Assembly (NCBI GenBank): GCA_017397065.1
Contig: JAFQKE010000002.1
Coordinates: 1 to 12,626 of the forward strand
Direction: 5' to 3'
DNA from: Clostridia bacterium
GTDB taxonomy: Bacteria; Bacillota_A; Clostridia; Oscillospirales; Acutalibacteraceae
DNA: 12,626 nt
Position numbers and translations under genes: made by a program. The notes beneath the pieces were generated by a model. It ran no database searches and was not told where the DNA came from. It worked only from the letters and a program-made list of their open reading frames with translations. This document shows, piece after piece, positions 6,312 through 12,626 of the stretch; positions within the stretch are counted from its first letter, which is position 1, and each line of letters starts with the position of its first letter.

Positions 6312-9300
6312 AGTGCTCACCCTTTCTTTTTTTAATAATTACACTTAATACTAATACCAATACAGAAGCTACAAGCAGCACGAATACAAGCTTGATATTT
6401 GTATAGTCACCAAGACTTCCATCTGAACCATAACCGCCATCACCTATAGTGCCATCTTCATTATAGCCACCATTATAAATTTTAACGGTAGGATTTTTAT
6501 AATTATAATTCTTATAAATGGTATAATCATTGTTATCTGTAGGTGTGGCATAACTGCTTTCAAACAGCATCATATCGTCCACTTCCATAGTTCCGCCCGA
6601 ACACTCAATAACAACATAGGTTATACCTGAAGTGTTTGTTACAAAACTAAACGCCTCTCTCTTCCACTTACCATTAGTAGGTGCCGTAACCTTTGACCTT
6701 GTAACGCCGTTTGTATCGCTGTAATAGTATTTACCATTTGCATCAACCGTTACCGATACAGAGCCTTTGGTTTTGTTATTACCTTTAAGACTAACAGAGA
6801 ATTCATAAATTTTGCTGGCCTTGGTATTGAATGCAAAAATTTGCTTGTTACCGGCTTTTACGGTCAATATACTTGTTCCCGACTGTGCAGATGCACTCTT
6901 AACAACGCTAAAACCTTTGGGTAATTTACCCATATTACCGTTTTCTTTAAAATACTCGAAACCGGTGTAGTCAATAGCGTTAAAAATAGCATCACAATAG
7001 GTATTTTCTAAATCATATTCATAAATAAGAGGCAAGCGGGATTTAATGGAAATATCATCAAAATATACATCTCCGATTGTTGAATCGACAATGGACGACA
7101 TAATAGCCTTTAATACAGTTGTATCAAGTGCAGTAAAATGGAATTCAGCCTTCTTCCAGCCCTTACCTAAAGAATAGGTATAGCCTTGCTGTACACCATA
7201 ATTTTCCTTAATATCGGGAGATAGATATATCTCGCCGCTACCTGTAGCCTTATAATTAAAGGTTATGGTGTAGGAAATGCCTTTAACGGGTTGATAACTC
7301 ATAAAGCTTTCAATAAATTTATCATTATCTTCAACTCCGCTTGGTGAGAATTTAAGGGAATAATTACCGCTTAAAACATTAGTATCATTATTTGATGACT
7401 TGTTATAAATCTCAAAGCTTTCATCGCTTACATCGGTAAGTGCAAATCTTTCAGATTCAAAATCAATATTTTCAACTATACCGCCTGCTGATACTTCGGA
7501 TTTAGTAAGCTTAACATCATCTACCATAGCACCGTCAGATAAACCTTCAAACATAAGCTTTATAGCCTGTTGATTGTTTGTATAGAATCTAAAGGTATAT
7601 CTGTTCCAGCCGTTTTTATCTGTATCCACATATGAAACAGATGACAATAGGTTTTTAATGTTTGTACTGTTCTTTGCTAAATCAACGGCAGCACCGCGAA
7701 CCTCACCCTTAGCCCTAAAGGAAACGGTATAAAGTCCATCAACATCGGTGTTGATAATCTGATATGCAGTTTGCTCGTTATCCAGTTTCAGTACACCGTT
7801 ACTGCCATCGGTAGCGGCAGAAGCATCGGTCATCCAATCAGAAGGATAATCGGTTCCGTCATTATCAGAGATAATAGAGAAATCAGCGTTTAAAACACTG
7901 TTATTTCCTGTATACTCGCTAAGAGTCATATTATCAATATAGGCACAACCGGTAGAATAATCCTCTGAACCGTAATAAAGCTCATAATTAACTGCAGTTG
8001 CATCGCCGGTATTAAAGTACATATCAACCTTATACCAACCAGTATTAGCCTTAACATTCCTCAAAGTTACATTAGAATAAACTTTATTCGCTCCCACTGT
8101 GTGTATGCTCAAGGAATCTAAAATGGCGTTTGCAGAAATATATCCTTCTTTTTCTCCACCATTATCCTCATACAACACATAGAAGGATAAACGATAGTTT
8201 GTATTTTTGTTAAGATCGGTTAAGGGCAAAATAGAGCAACGATGGTATGCCTGTATTCTGAGAGATTTATTGCCCTCATAAGCATGACGGCTTGAAACGG
8301 TATAATTACAGAAGCCTACATGGTTTGCATCCGCCGCATTATAGTGGGTTGCATACCAACCGCCAATCGTTCCGTTTTCAAAGGTACCGTCATATCCTCT
8401 TTGAGAAAAAATATCATCACTTGAAGTATTAGTACCACCAAATACAGCGGTTAAAGAGATATCATTTTCTACAATTACAGAATAGGTGCTCTCACCTGAA
8501 ACCAAGGTTTCGCCCATATACCAGCCTACAAAATAGTTACGCATACTGGGAGTTGCTGTAAAGGTGACACTAGTGTTTTTGGCAACAACAGTACTTGGCG
8601 ATATTGAAACCTTACCGCCCCACTTTGTGCTAGCCGAAACCTTGATGGGATCGAATATAAAGTCGCTGAGTGTAACTGTACCTGAGTTATTTTTTACTGT
8701 TAAATAAATATAATCATTTTTTGCAGTAAATCGAACTACGTATCTGCTTTCTTCTCTGGTTGCTTTTACAATGTTCTCTTCCTTACCCTCTATAACGCTT
8801 AACGATTGATATTGTCCATTGATATAAGCACTGCCGTTTTCTAAAACAGCCGCAGCACCCTCAATACCTGAGGCTATAAATGTGAGCTCGTATTCTTTAC
8901 CCGGAGTAAAGCCGGTAACCTTTGTAAAGGAAGTACGGCAAGAGTTAGGATCGGTAATGGTAACTGTACCATTTACTCCATAGAACTTACCCCAACCATC
9001 GGTGCCTACCAAATCGGTGGTGGAGCGACCGCCCTCACCGAGTGTCCATTGACCGCTTGCTATAGCCTCAGCAGTAACCTCTTTGGGAATCCACTTACCA
9101 AAAGCAATGTTGCTAAGCACAAGTCCTTCGGCACTTCCAACCTTTAAGCCGATACAGTAAACCGATTCTTCTGCTCCTGTTATAAAGGTAGCACTAACCG
9201 CACCTGTCTTTTTCTCTACTGTACAGGAGGTATATTCTGCAGGTCTGTCTTTTGCAGAATTTAAGGTCATACTATTTTTAGTGCCTGTATAAAGCCAAAC

Positions 9301-10899
9301 CAGTTCAATCTGATTTGAATCAACAATGTTATGCTCAAAGTAAAGCTCATACTTTGTATTAGGCTTCAAGCCTTTAAGTTCAGTATAAACAGAATGCCAT
9401 GAGGGATCTGAAGTCCATGAAACATTATTTTCAAAGGAGTAATATGTAGCACCACGGGTTGACCACCAAGTGCCGCCCGCAACCTCTGTGCCTGTTGGCT
9501 CTCCAATAGCCTTTACGGTCAATTCAAAATTGCTGAATGTAAATTGTGATGTAGCACTTGTTGAAAGACAGTTTCGGAAGAAAATATATTGTGAATCATT
9601 TTCGGCCGTAAATTCAACTACAGCAGATGTTCCACTAATCGAGCCAATACTTGCGGCTCCACCCGGTACTGTACCATCAATAGTAAATGTAAGCTCGGCA
9701 TTGCCCGCTAACATCCATACCTGAGCCGCAAATTCCGGAGATACATCGAAGGTGAGCTTGTATGTGGTGTTTGCGGTAAGACCGGTAATCTTTGTATACA
9801 TTGTTTGATACTGTGTACCAGTAAAGCTAACAGAATTATCGCCCTTTGTTACGGTACCACCGGCATTTTTGGTTATATACCAATCGCCCTTTGCAATATT
9901 AGCGTCTTCAGAATCTTCGTCGGTGACAGTTGCGATTGCAAAATTGCTTAGCTTAACTGTACCTGCTTTATTTTTAACTATTAAATAAATATCATCGCTT
10001 GTGGGAGTAAAGGTGATTGTTGCAACATCGTTTGATACAGTGCCTGCAACAAGATCGCTTTCTTTACCCGATTTTGCCATAACAATCTGATCAGTATTAA
10101 AATAGGCACTGCTATAATTGAGGACTGCATAAACAGCGGATATACCTGTTGCATTAAAGGTAAGCTCGTAGGTTTCACCTGCAGAAAAGCCCTTAATATA
10201 TGCCATAGTAGAGCGGCAAGAATTTGGATCTGTAATGGTTACCGCACCATCAGCACTTACAAAAGAACCCCAACCATTAGTAAGACGGAGATAATCTATG
10301 TTACCGCCTTCTGAAAGTCCCCAGGTTAAACCGTTGTTGATATTAGAAATAACGGTTTCAATGTTGTTTGCATCATTCGCCGACTCGGTAACGCTAAAAT
10401 TATTAAGTGTTACTGTGCCGGCCTTATTTTTAACTATTAAATAGATATTATCACTTGTAGGAGCAACGGTTATAGTTGCGGTGCTGCCTGATACACTACC
10501 AACAACCAAATCCCCTTCATTTCCCGCTTTTGCCTTAACTATTTGATCGGTATTAAAATATGCACTATCATAGTTTAAAACTGCGAAAACGGCAGAAATA
10601 CCTGTTGCGGTAAAGGTAATATCATAAGTTTTTCCTACTGTAAAGCCTTTAATATTAGCCATTGTAGAGCGACAGGAGTTAGGATCTGTAATGGTTACCG
10701 AACCATTTGCACCCGTATAAGAGCCCCATCCGTTTGTGGTGCGCAAATAGGTAATATTACCGCCCTCTGAAAGTTGCCAAGCCACACCGTCCGTAAAGCT
10801 TGCGGCGGTTACGCCCTCTGCCGAACCAATTAAAGGCAGACAGAAAAATACGCTAAATACCACTATCAATGCCAAAAAAATTGCCAGTGTTTTTTTCAA
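6304..10899 (-). CDS. Giant membrane-anchored multi-module surface protein (lectin/CBM-like)
   Basis: A 1531-residue protein starting at TTG (10899), with AAGGAGG 8 nt upstream and a clear signal peptide (MKKTLAIFLALIVVFSVFF, cleavage near GSAEG). Modules in order: A1 32-170, A2 185-325, B1 337-463, B2 473-604, A3 612-750, an InlB/Flg_new-like repeat 752-820 (VTFTATPSMRNYFVGWY to LTAVF), and four CBM4/9-like jelly rolls at about 835-996, 1001-1134, 1139-1288 and 1297-1448. The jelly rolls end in YIDNMTL, MVDDVKL, YFDDISI and EVDDMML. A Gly/Asp/Tyr linker (1474-1500) precedes one transmembrane helix (about 1502-1522) and a short basic tail KKRKGEHCA. No LPXTG motif and no catalytic domain are seen, so it probably captures glycan and hands it to the glycosidase that begins inside its last codons. 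The ligand is unknown. Confidence 0.9.
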   Translation of the reverse strand: MKKTLAIFLALIVVFSVFFCLPLIGSAEGVTAASFTDGVAWQLSEGGNITYLRTTNGWGSYTGANGSVTITDPNSCRSTMANIKGFTVGKTYDITFTATGISAVFAVLNYDSAYFNTDQIVKAKAGNEGDLVVGSVSGSTATITVAPTSDNIYLIVKNKAGTVTLNNFSVTESANDANNIETVISNINNGLTWGLSEGGNIDYLRLTNGWGSFVSADGAVTITDPNSCRSTMAYIKGFSAGETYELTFNATGISAVYAVLNYSSAYFNTDQIVMAKSGKESDLVAGTVSNDVATITFTPTSDDIYLIVKNKAGTVKLSNFAIATVTDEDSEDANIAKGDWYITKNAGGTVTKGDNSVSFTGTQYQTMYTKITGLTANTTYKLTFDVSPEFAAQVWMLAGNAELTFTIDGTVPGGAASIGSISGTSAVVEFTAENDSQYIFFRNCLSTSATSQFTFSNFELTVKAIGEPTGTEVAGGTWWSTRGATYYSFENNVSWTSDPSWHSVYTELKGLKPNTKYELYFEHNIVDSNQIELVWLYTGTKNSMTLNSAKDRPAEYTSCTVEKKTGAVSATFITGAEESVYCIGLKVGSAEGLVLSNIAFGKWIPKEVTAEAIASGQWTLGEGGRSTTDLVGTDGWGKFYGVNGTVTITDPNSCRTSFTKVTGFTPGKEYELTFIASGIEGAAAVLENGSAYINGQYQSLSVIEGKEENIVKATREESRYVVRFTAKNDYIYLTVKNNSGTVTLSDFIFDPIKVSASTKWGGKVSISPSTVVAKNTSVTFTATPSMRNYFVGWYMGETLVSGESTYSVIVENDISLTAVFGGTNTSSDDIFSQRGYDGTFENGTIGGWYATHYNAADANHVGFCNYTVSSRHAYEGNKSLRIQAYHRCSILPLTDLNKNTNYRLSFYVLYEDNGGEKEGYISANAILDSLSIHTVGANKVYSNVTLRNVKANTGWYKVDMYFNTGDATAVNYELYYGSEDYSTGCAYIDNMTLSEYTGNNSVLNADFSIISDNDGTDYPSDWMTDASAATDGSNGVLKLDNEQTAYQIINTDVDGLYTVSFRAKGEVRGAAVDLAKNSTNIKNLLSSVSYVDTDKNGWNRYTFRFYTNNQQAIKLMFEGLSDGAMVDDVKLTKSEVSAGGIVENIDFESERFALTDVSDESFEIYNKSSNNDTNVLSGNYSLKFSPSGVEDNDKFIESFMSYQPVKGISYTITFNYKATGSGEIYLSPDIKENYGVQQGYTYSLGKGWKKAEFHFTALDTTVLKAIMSSIVDSTIGDVYFDDISIKSRLPLIYEYDLENTYCDAIFNAIDYTGFEYFKENGNMGKLPKGFSVVKSASAQSGTSILTVKAGNKQIFAFNTKASKIYEFSVSLKGNNKTKGSVSVTVDANGKYYYSDTNGVTRSKVTAPTNGKWKREAFSFVTNTSGITYVVIECSGGTMEVDDMMLFESSYATPTDNNDYTIYKNYNYKNPTVKIYNGGYNEDGTIGDGGYGSDGSLGDYTNIKLVFVLLVASVLVLVLSVIIKKRKGEHCA
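7465..8397 (-). other. Tandem CBM4/9-like jelly-roll modules, first part
   Basis: Two modules of the 1531-residue protein (about residues 835-996 and 1001-1134) plus the start of a third. Typical landmarks are openings such as YDGTFENGTIGGW and SVLNADFSII, a middle 'NTNYRLSFYV'-like strand, and endings YIDNMTL and MVDDVKL. Two further, more divergent modules follow down to about 6550 (endings YFDDISI and EVDDMML). The motif order fits carbohydrate-binding jelly rolls. Ligand-binding residues cannot be assigned. Confidence 0.6.
8438..8646 (-). other. InlB/Flg_new-like beta repeat
   Basis: Residues about 752-820 of the giant surface protein show the pattern of this small beta-grasp-like repeat: GGKVSISPSTVVAKNTSVTF, then YFVGWYMGETLVSGESTYS, then VENDISLTAVF. 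Such repeats are common spacers in Firmicutes surface proteins. Here it separates the A/B modules from the CBM-like modules. Confidence 0.7.
8650..9066 (-). repeat. Module A, copy 3
   Basis: This codes residues about 612-750. It keeps the module A hallmarks (WTLGEGG, GTDGWGKFYGVNGTVTITDP, DPNSCR, IYLTVKN.SGTVTLSDF) but has a longer, divergent centre. It is separated from copies 1 and 2 by two B modules. Confidence 0.8.
9088..9483 (-). repeat. Module B-like, divergent copy 2
   Basis: Residues about 473-604 keep the outline of module B (opening GGTWWSTRG, centre SVYTELKGLKPNTKYELYF, ending LVLSNIAFG) but are clearly diverged from the copy just upstream. Confidence 0.6.
9511..9891 (-). repeat. 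Module B, copy 1 of the giant protein
   Basis: Residues about 337-463. DWYITKNAGGTVT, FTGTQYQTMYTKITGL and SQFTFSNFEL match the first module of the secreted protein encoded at 1-593 (DWYVTQGAGGTVT, FTGTQYGAMYTKVSNL, SAFTFSNFKF) almost word for word. The module is therefore shared between genes. Confidence 0.8.
9925..10347 (-). repeat. Module A, copy 2
   Basis: Residues about 185-325. The copy shares long identical blocks with copy 1, including TITDPNSCRSTMA, SAYFNTDQIV and IYLIVKNKAGTV, and the DNA is also very similar, which indicates recent duplication. Confidence 0.85.
10390..10806 (-). repeat. Module A, copy 1
   Basis: Residues about 32-170, the first domain after the signal peptide. 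Landmarks are WQLSEGGNITYLR, TNGWGSY, TITDPNSCRSTMA, GISAVFAVLNY, SAYFNTDQIV and IYLIVKNKAGTVTLNNF. I do not recognise the family. The Tyr-x-hydrophobic-Thr-Phe centre and final NF strand suggest a beta-sandwich. Confidence 0.85.
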
Positions 10900-10907
10900 A
10901 GCAAAAA

Positions 10908-10914
10908 CCTCCTT
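10908..10914 (-). promoter_or_regulatory. Ribosome binding site AAGGAGG for a TTG start
   Basis: A strong Shine-Dalgarno 8 nt upstream of TTG at 10899. The TTG directly precedes the Lys-Lys of a standard signal peptide and no in-frame ATG is better placed, so the TTG start is well supported. Confidence 0.85.
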
Positions 10915-10930
10915 AAATATGCTTTAAAAA

Positions 10931-10959
10931 TGTATAGAAGTAAGATTAGTAAAGTTTAA
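10931..10959 (-). promoter_or_regulatory. Candidate promoter of the surface protein/glycosidase operon
   Basis: TTAAAC (10959-10954) and TATACA (10936-10931) are separated by 17 nt and lie about 20 nt upstream of the ribosome binding site. The -35 match is poor and the -10 moderate. The position just after the hairpins makes it reasonable. Confidence 0.35.
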
Positions 10960-10971
10960 CCCGAACGATTT

Positions 10972-11025
10972 AAAAAAATCGAACCGAGATATTGTCTGCC
11001 GAAACTTTTCGGCAAGCAGTATCTC
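10972..11025 (-). terminator. Hairpin plus T-tract downstream of the right-edge gene
   Basis: A 19-nt arm at 11007-11025 pairs with 10986-11004 (outer GAGATA/TATCTC, inner GCCGAAA/TTTCGGC, with internal mismatches and wobbles). Seven T follow at 10978-10972, after an 8-nt gap. This is a plausible intrinsic terminator for the gene ending at 11093. The spacing to the T-tract is longer than ideal. Confidence 0.55.
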
Positions 11026-11031
11026 AAAGGA

Positions 11032-11060
11032 TAGCAATGCAGGAGTACCCCGCATTGCTA
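11032..11060. other. Perfectly stacked 13-bp intergenic hairpin
   Basis: TAGCAATGC at 11032-11040 is the exact inverted complement of 11052-11060. With two G-U wobbles (minus-strand RNA) the stem extends to 13 bp with a 3-nt loop. It has no T-tract of its own and stands 7 nt from the second hairpin. It may stabilise the mRNA 3' end or form part of a composite terminator. Confidence 0.55.
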
Positions 11061-11092
11061 CCCTTAGTAAAGTACTTTATGTTTAAAAGTAA

Positions 11093-12626
11093 TTATTTAG
11101 CTAACCAAGCGTTATAGCCATTAAGAACAGCCTCATCTTCTAACATTGCGTTAACAACTGCTTTATCATCATCGTTATCGCCATTTAAAATTGCATTCAT
11201 AATACCATAAACGCTGATAGTTTGAAGATCACCATAAATTACGCTTCCATCAGAAAGAACCATATATGAGCAAACCTTCATATCAAGACCATAGAATCTG
11301 GTTTTAATGTTGGTTAATGCAGCGGTGTAGGTAACATCTACATCATCCTCAGCAAATACAACATTTATACTATTTGCCTTATCGTATGAAACACCTTTTT
11401 TGATTCTTAAACCGTCAACATTTTCGTAGGTGAAATCGGTTACAAGGTTTGCTTCAAATGCTGCAAGAGTACCATACTCAACAACCTCTTTACCGTTGTA
11501 GCCGTTTGCTAAAAGGTCTTTAGAAATTGTATTCTTAAAGCGCATAGCCTGAGTAGCATCCTCAGAAGCGGTGCGGATAGCGGTACCTGCAAATTCATAA
11601 GCGGTTTCATAACTGAATTCAAAGTTGCTTAAAGTAACTTCACTAACGTTGTCATTGTGGAACACTATGAGATAATTTGTATTAGTATCATCTGTTGTAA
11701 ATCTAACGGTGGTAACAATAGCACCCTCATCATTTACTTTGTTACTGGCTTCGCAAGAATAAACAACTGTACCCTCTTTAGATTTAAGGCTCTCAGCATA
11801 AGTTGTTTCACCGGGGATAACATAAACTGTGTTAGCGAACAGCTCTATACCGCTTGAGCTATTTATAAAGCTTAATGTATAGGTTGTGTTAGCCTCTAAA
11901 TCGGTAAGAGGTAAAGAAACATCTTGATACTGTGCACCTGTGAATTTAACAGTACCTTTAGACTTAGTTACTGTACCGCTTGCATTTTTTGTAACATCCC
12001 AAGCACCGTTATTTGCAATGTCATTACCTGCAATCTCAGCCTCAGAAAGGGTTCTTACTGCTGTAAGTGCAAAATTGCTTAAAGTAATATTTGTAACTGT
12101 TGCATCGTAATCTCTGAATACTAAGTGATATGAAGCTTCGTTTGCTGTGAACTCTGCAAGGAATTTTGTACCCTCTGTACCTAATGTTGCTCTAAATGTA
12201 CTGCTGTTTTGCGGATATGTATTACCGCCTAGGTCAAGAGTTTCACTACCGGGTACCATCCACAACTGTTTAAAGCCTGTGTTCGCACTCATATCAAAGG
12301 TGAGCTGATAAACAGTGTTAGGAGTTAAACCTGAAATGGTTGTGTAGATTGAGTGATATGAAAGGCCAGTAGCAGTAACTGTGTGGGCTTTTGTGTTATT
12401 TGTTACGCTACCATTAGTTGCTTTCCAAGTACCATCTGCTATTGCATTACCTGCAAGGTCAGCTTCGGTAAGGGTTTTAACTGCAGTAAGTACAAAATTG
12501 CTTAAAGTAATATTTGTAACTGTTGCATCATAATCTCTGAAAACTAAATGATAGGAAGTTTCGCTTGCTGTAAACTGTGCAACGAATTTATTTCCGGAGT
12601 TTGTGCTTATGCTTGCAGTAAATGTA
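11093..12626 (-). CDS. Secreted modular surface protein, C-terminal part (N-terminus beyond window)
   Basis: The minus frame is open from the window edge to TAA at 11093: 510 visible residues with no stop. The internal ATG at 12292 is not the start, because coding modules continue upstream of it. Visible modules: a partial one (1-57), a full B-type module (about 58-198), and a third, diverged one (about 199-345). The first two share DYDATVTNITLSNF at a 141-residue period. A different C-terminal domain (about 348-510) follows, beginning AIRTASEDATQAMRFKN and ending NGYNAWLAK. It contains an acidic DNDDDK loop but no dockerin pair, sortase motif or membrane helix, so the protein may be released or held non-covalently. 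It is a paralog of the secreted protein at 1-593. Tandem hairpins lie downstream. The role is probably surface binding; the ligand is unknown. Confidence 0.87.
   Translation of the reverse strand, partial: TFTASISTNSGNKFVAQFTASETSYHLVFRDYDATVTNITLSNFVLTAVKTLTEADLAGNAIADGTWKATNGSVTNNTKAHTVTATGLSYHSIYTTISGLTPNTVYQLTFDMSANTGFKQLWMVPGSETLDLGGNTYPQNSSTFRATLGTEGTKFLAEFTANEASYHLVFRDYDATVTNITLSNFALTAVRTLSEAEIAGNDIANNGAWDVTKNASGTVTKSKGTVKFTGAQYQDVSLPLTDLEANTTYTLSFINSSSGIELFANTVYVIPGETTYAESLKSKEGTVVYSCEASNKVNDEGAIVTTVRFTTDDTNTNYLIVFHNDNVSEVTLSNFEFSYETAYEFAGTAIRTASEDATQAMRFKNTISKDLLANGYNGKEVVEYGTLAAFEANLVTDFTYENVDGLRIKKGVSYDKANSINVVFAEDDVDVTYTAALTNIKTRFYGLDMKVCSYMVLSDGSVIYGDLQTISVYGIMNAILNGDNDDDKAVVNAMLEDEAVLNGYNAWLAK
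11096..11584 (-). other. Unrecognised C-terminal domain of the secreted modular protein
   Basis: These are the last ~163 residues, after the repeats. They are rich in beta-type segments (VSYDKANSINVVFAEDDVDV, TNIKTRFYGLDMKVCSYMVL, DGSVIYGD) and end in a helical, acidic stretch. The content differs from all other modules in the window. I do not recognise the family. A surface-retention or oligomerisation role is possible but not shown. Confidence 0.5.
12022..12200 (-). repeat. Direct repeat unit, copy 1 (period ~423 bp)
   Basis: Highly similar at DNA level to 12445-12626 with a 423-bp offset and one 3-nt length difference. It encodes the end of one B-type module and the linker to the next, including DYDATVTNITLSNF. 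Confidence 0.85.
12445..12626 (-). repeat. Direct repeat unit, copy 2, cut by the window edge
   Basis: Partner of 12022-12200. It shows that the gene is built from tandem ~141-codon units that probably continue beyond the window. Confidence 0.85.

Noticed and set aside
10972..11060. CRISPR or riboswitch in the largest gap
   Set aside because: There are no regularly spaced repeats, and I recognise no known riboswitch core. The structure is explained by two hairpins.
11120..11190. Dockerin-like Ca-binding segment (GDNDDDKAVVNAML)
   Set aside because: Only one acidic loop is present and the second dockerin repeat is missing, so a cohesin-dockerin assignment is not supported.
11093..12292. Complete 399-residue protein starting at the internal ATG
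   Set aside because: The frame stays open upstream to the window edge and encodes more of the same modules. The ATG has no ribosome binding site and falls mid-module.
1..12626. Circular contig or terminal-overlap artefact because the two ends resemble each other
   Set aside because: The ends differ at about 10% of positions over 92 nt and diverge further beyond that, so they are paralogous modules, not an identical overlap.

Overview
This window comes from a low-GC, Gram-positive-type bacterium. The evidence is strong AGGAGG-type ribosome binding sites, TTG and GTG starts, a lipoprotein signal, a surface protein held by a C-terminal membrane helix, and modular jelly-roll surface proteins. 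I infer a gut or rumen Clostridia (Oscillospirales-like) relative. There is no RNA marker to confirm this. All seven genes lie on the minus strand, so transcription runs from high to low coordinates. No stretch over 300 bases lacks a gene; the largest gap is 10900-11092.

Layout in transcription order: (1) 12626-11093, the 3' part of a secreted protein made of repeated ~141-residue modules with an unrecognised C-terminal domain. (2) An intergenic region with two tandem hairpins and a possible promoter. (3) 10899-6304, a 1531-residue surface protein with a signal peptide, five N-terminal modules of two types (A, A, B, B, A), an InlB/Flg_new-like repeat, about four CBM4/9-like jelly rolls, a Gly/Asp/Tyr linker and a C-terminal membrane anchor. 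(4) 6311-4446, a clan GH-A-type glycosidase lipoprotein, whose start overlaps the previous gene. (5) 4356-2500, a paralogous GH-A-type glycosidase with no export signal and a CBM-like domain inserted in its barrel. (6) 2482-1478, a Gfo/Idh/MocA oxidoreductase. (7) 1452-640, an AP-endonuclease-family-2 (xylose isomerase-like) TIM barrel. (8) 593-1, the 5' part of another secreted protein built from the same B-type modules as (1) and (3).

Taken together this looks like a small glycan capture-and-degradation locus. Modular surface proteins would bind the substrate, a lipoprotein glycosidase would cut it outside the cell, and a cytoplasmic glycosidase, a sugar oxidoreductase and a lyase/isomerase would process the products. 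The oxidoreductase plus AP-endonuclease-like pair resembles oxidoreductive (3-keto-sugar) deglycosylation systems such as DgpA with DgpB/DgpC, and also inositol pathways. No transporter or regulator lies in the window. The substrate is unknown. The most novel elements are the module families shared by three neighbouring genes and the glycosidase pair split between the two sides of the membrane.
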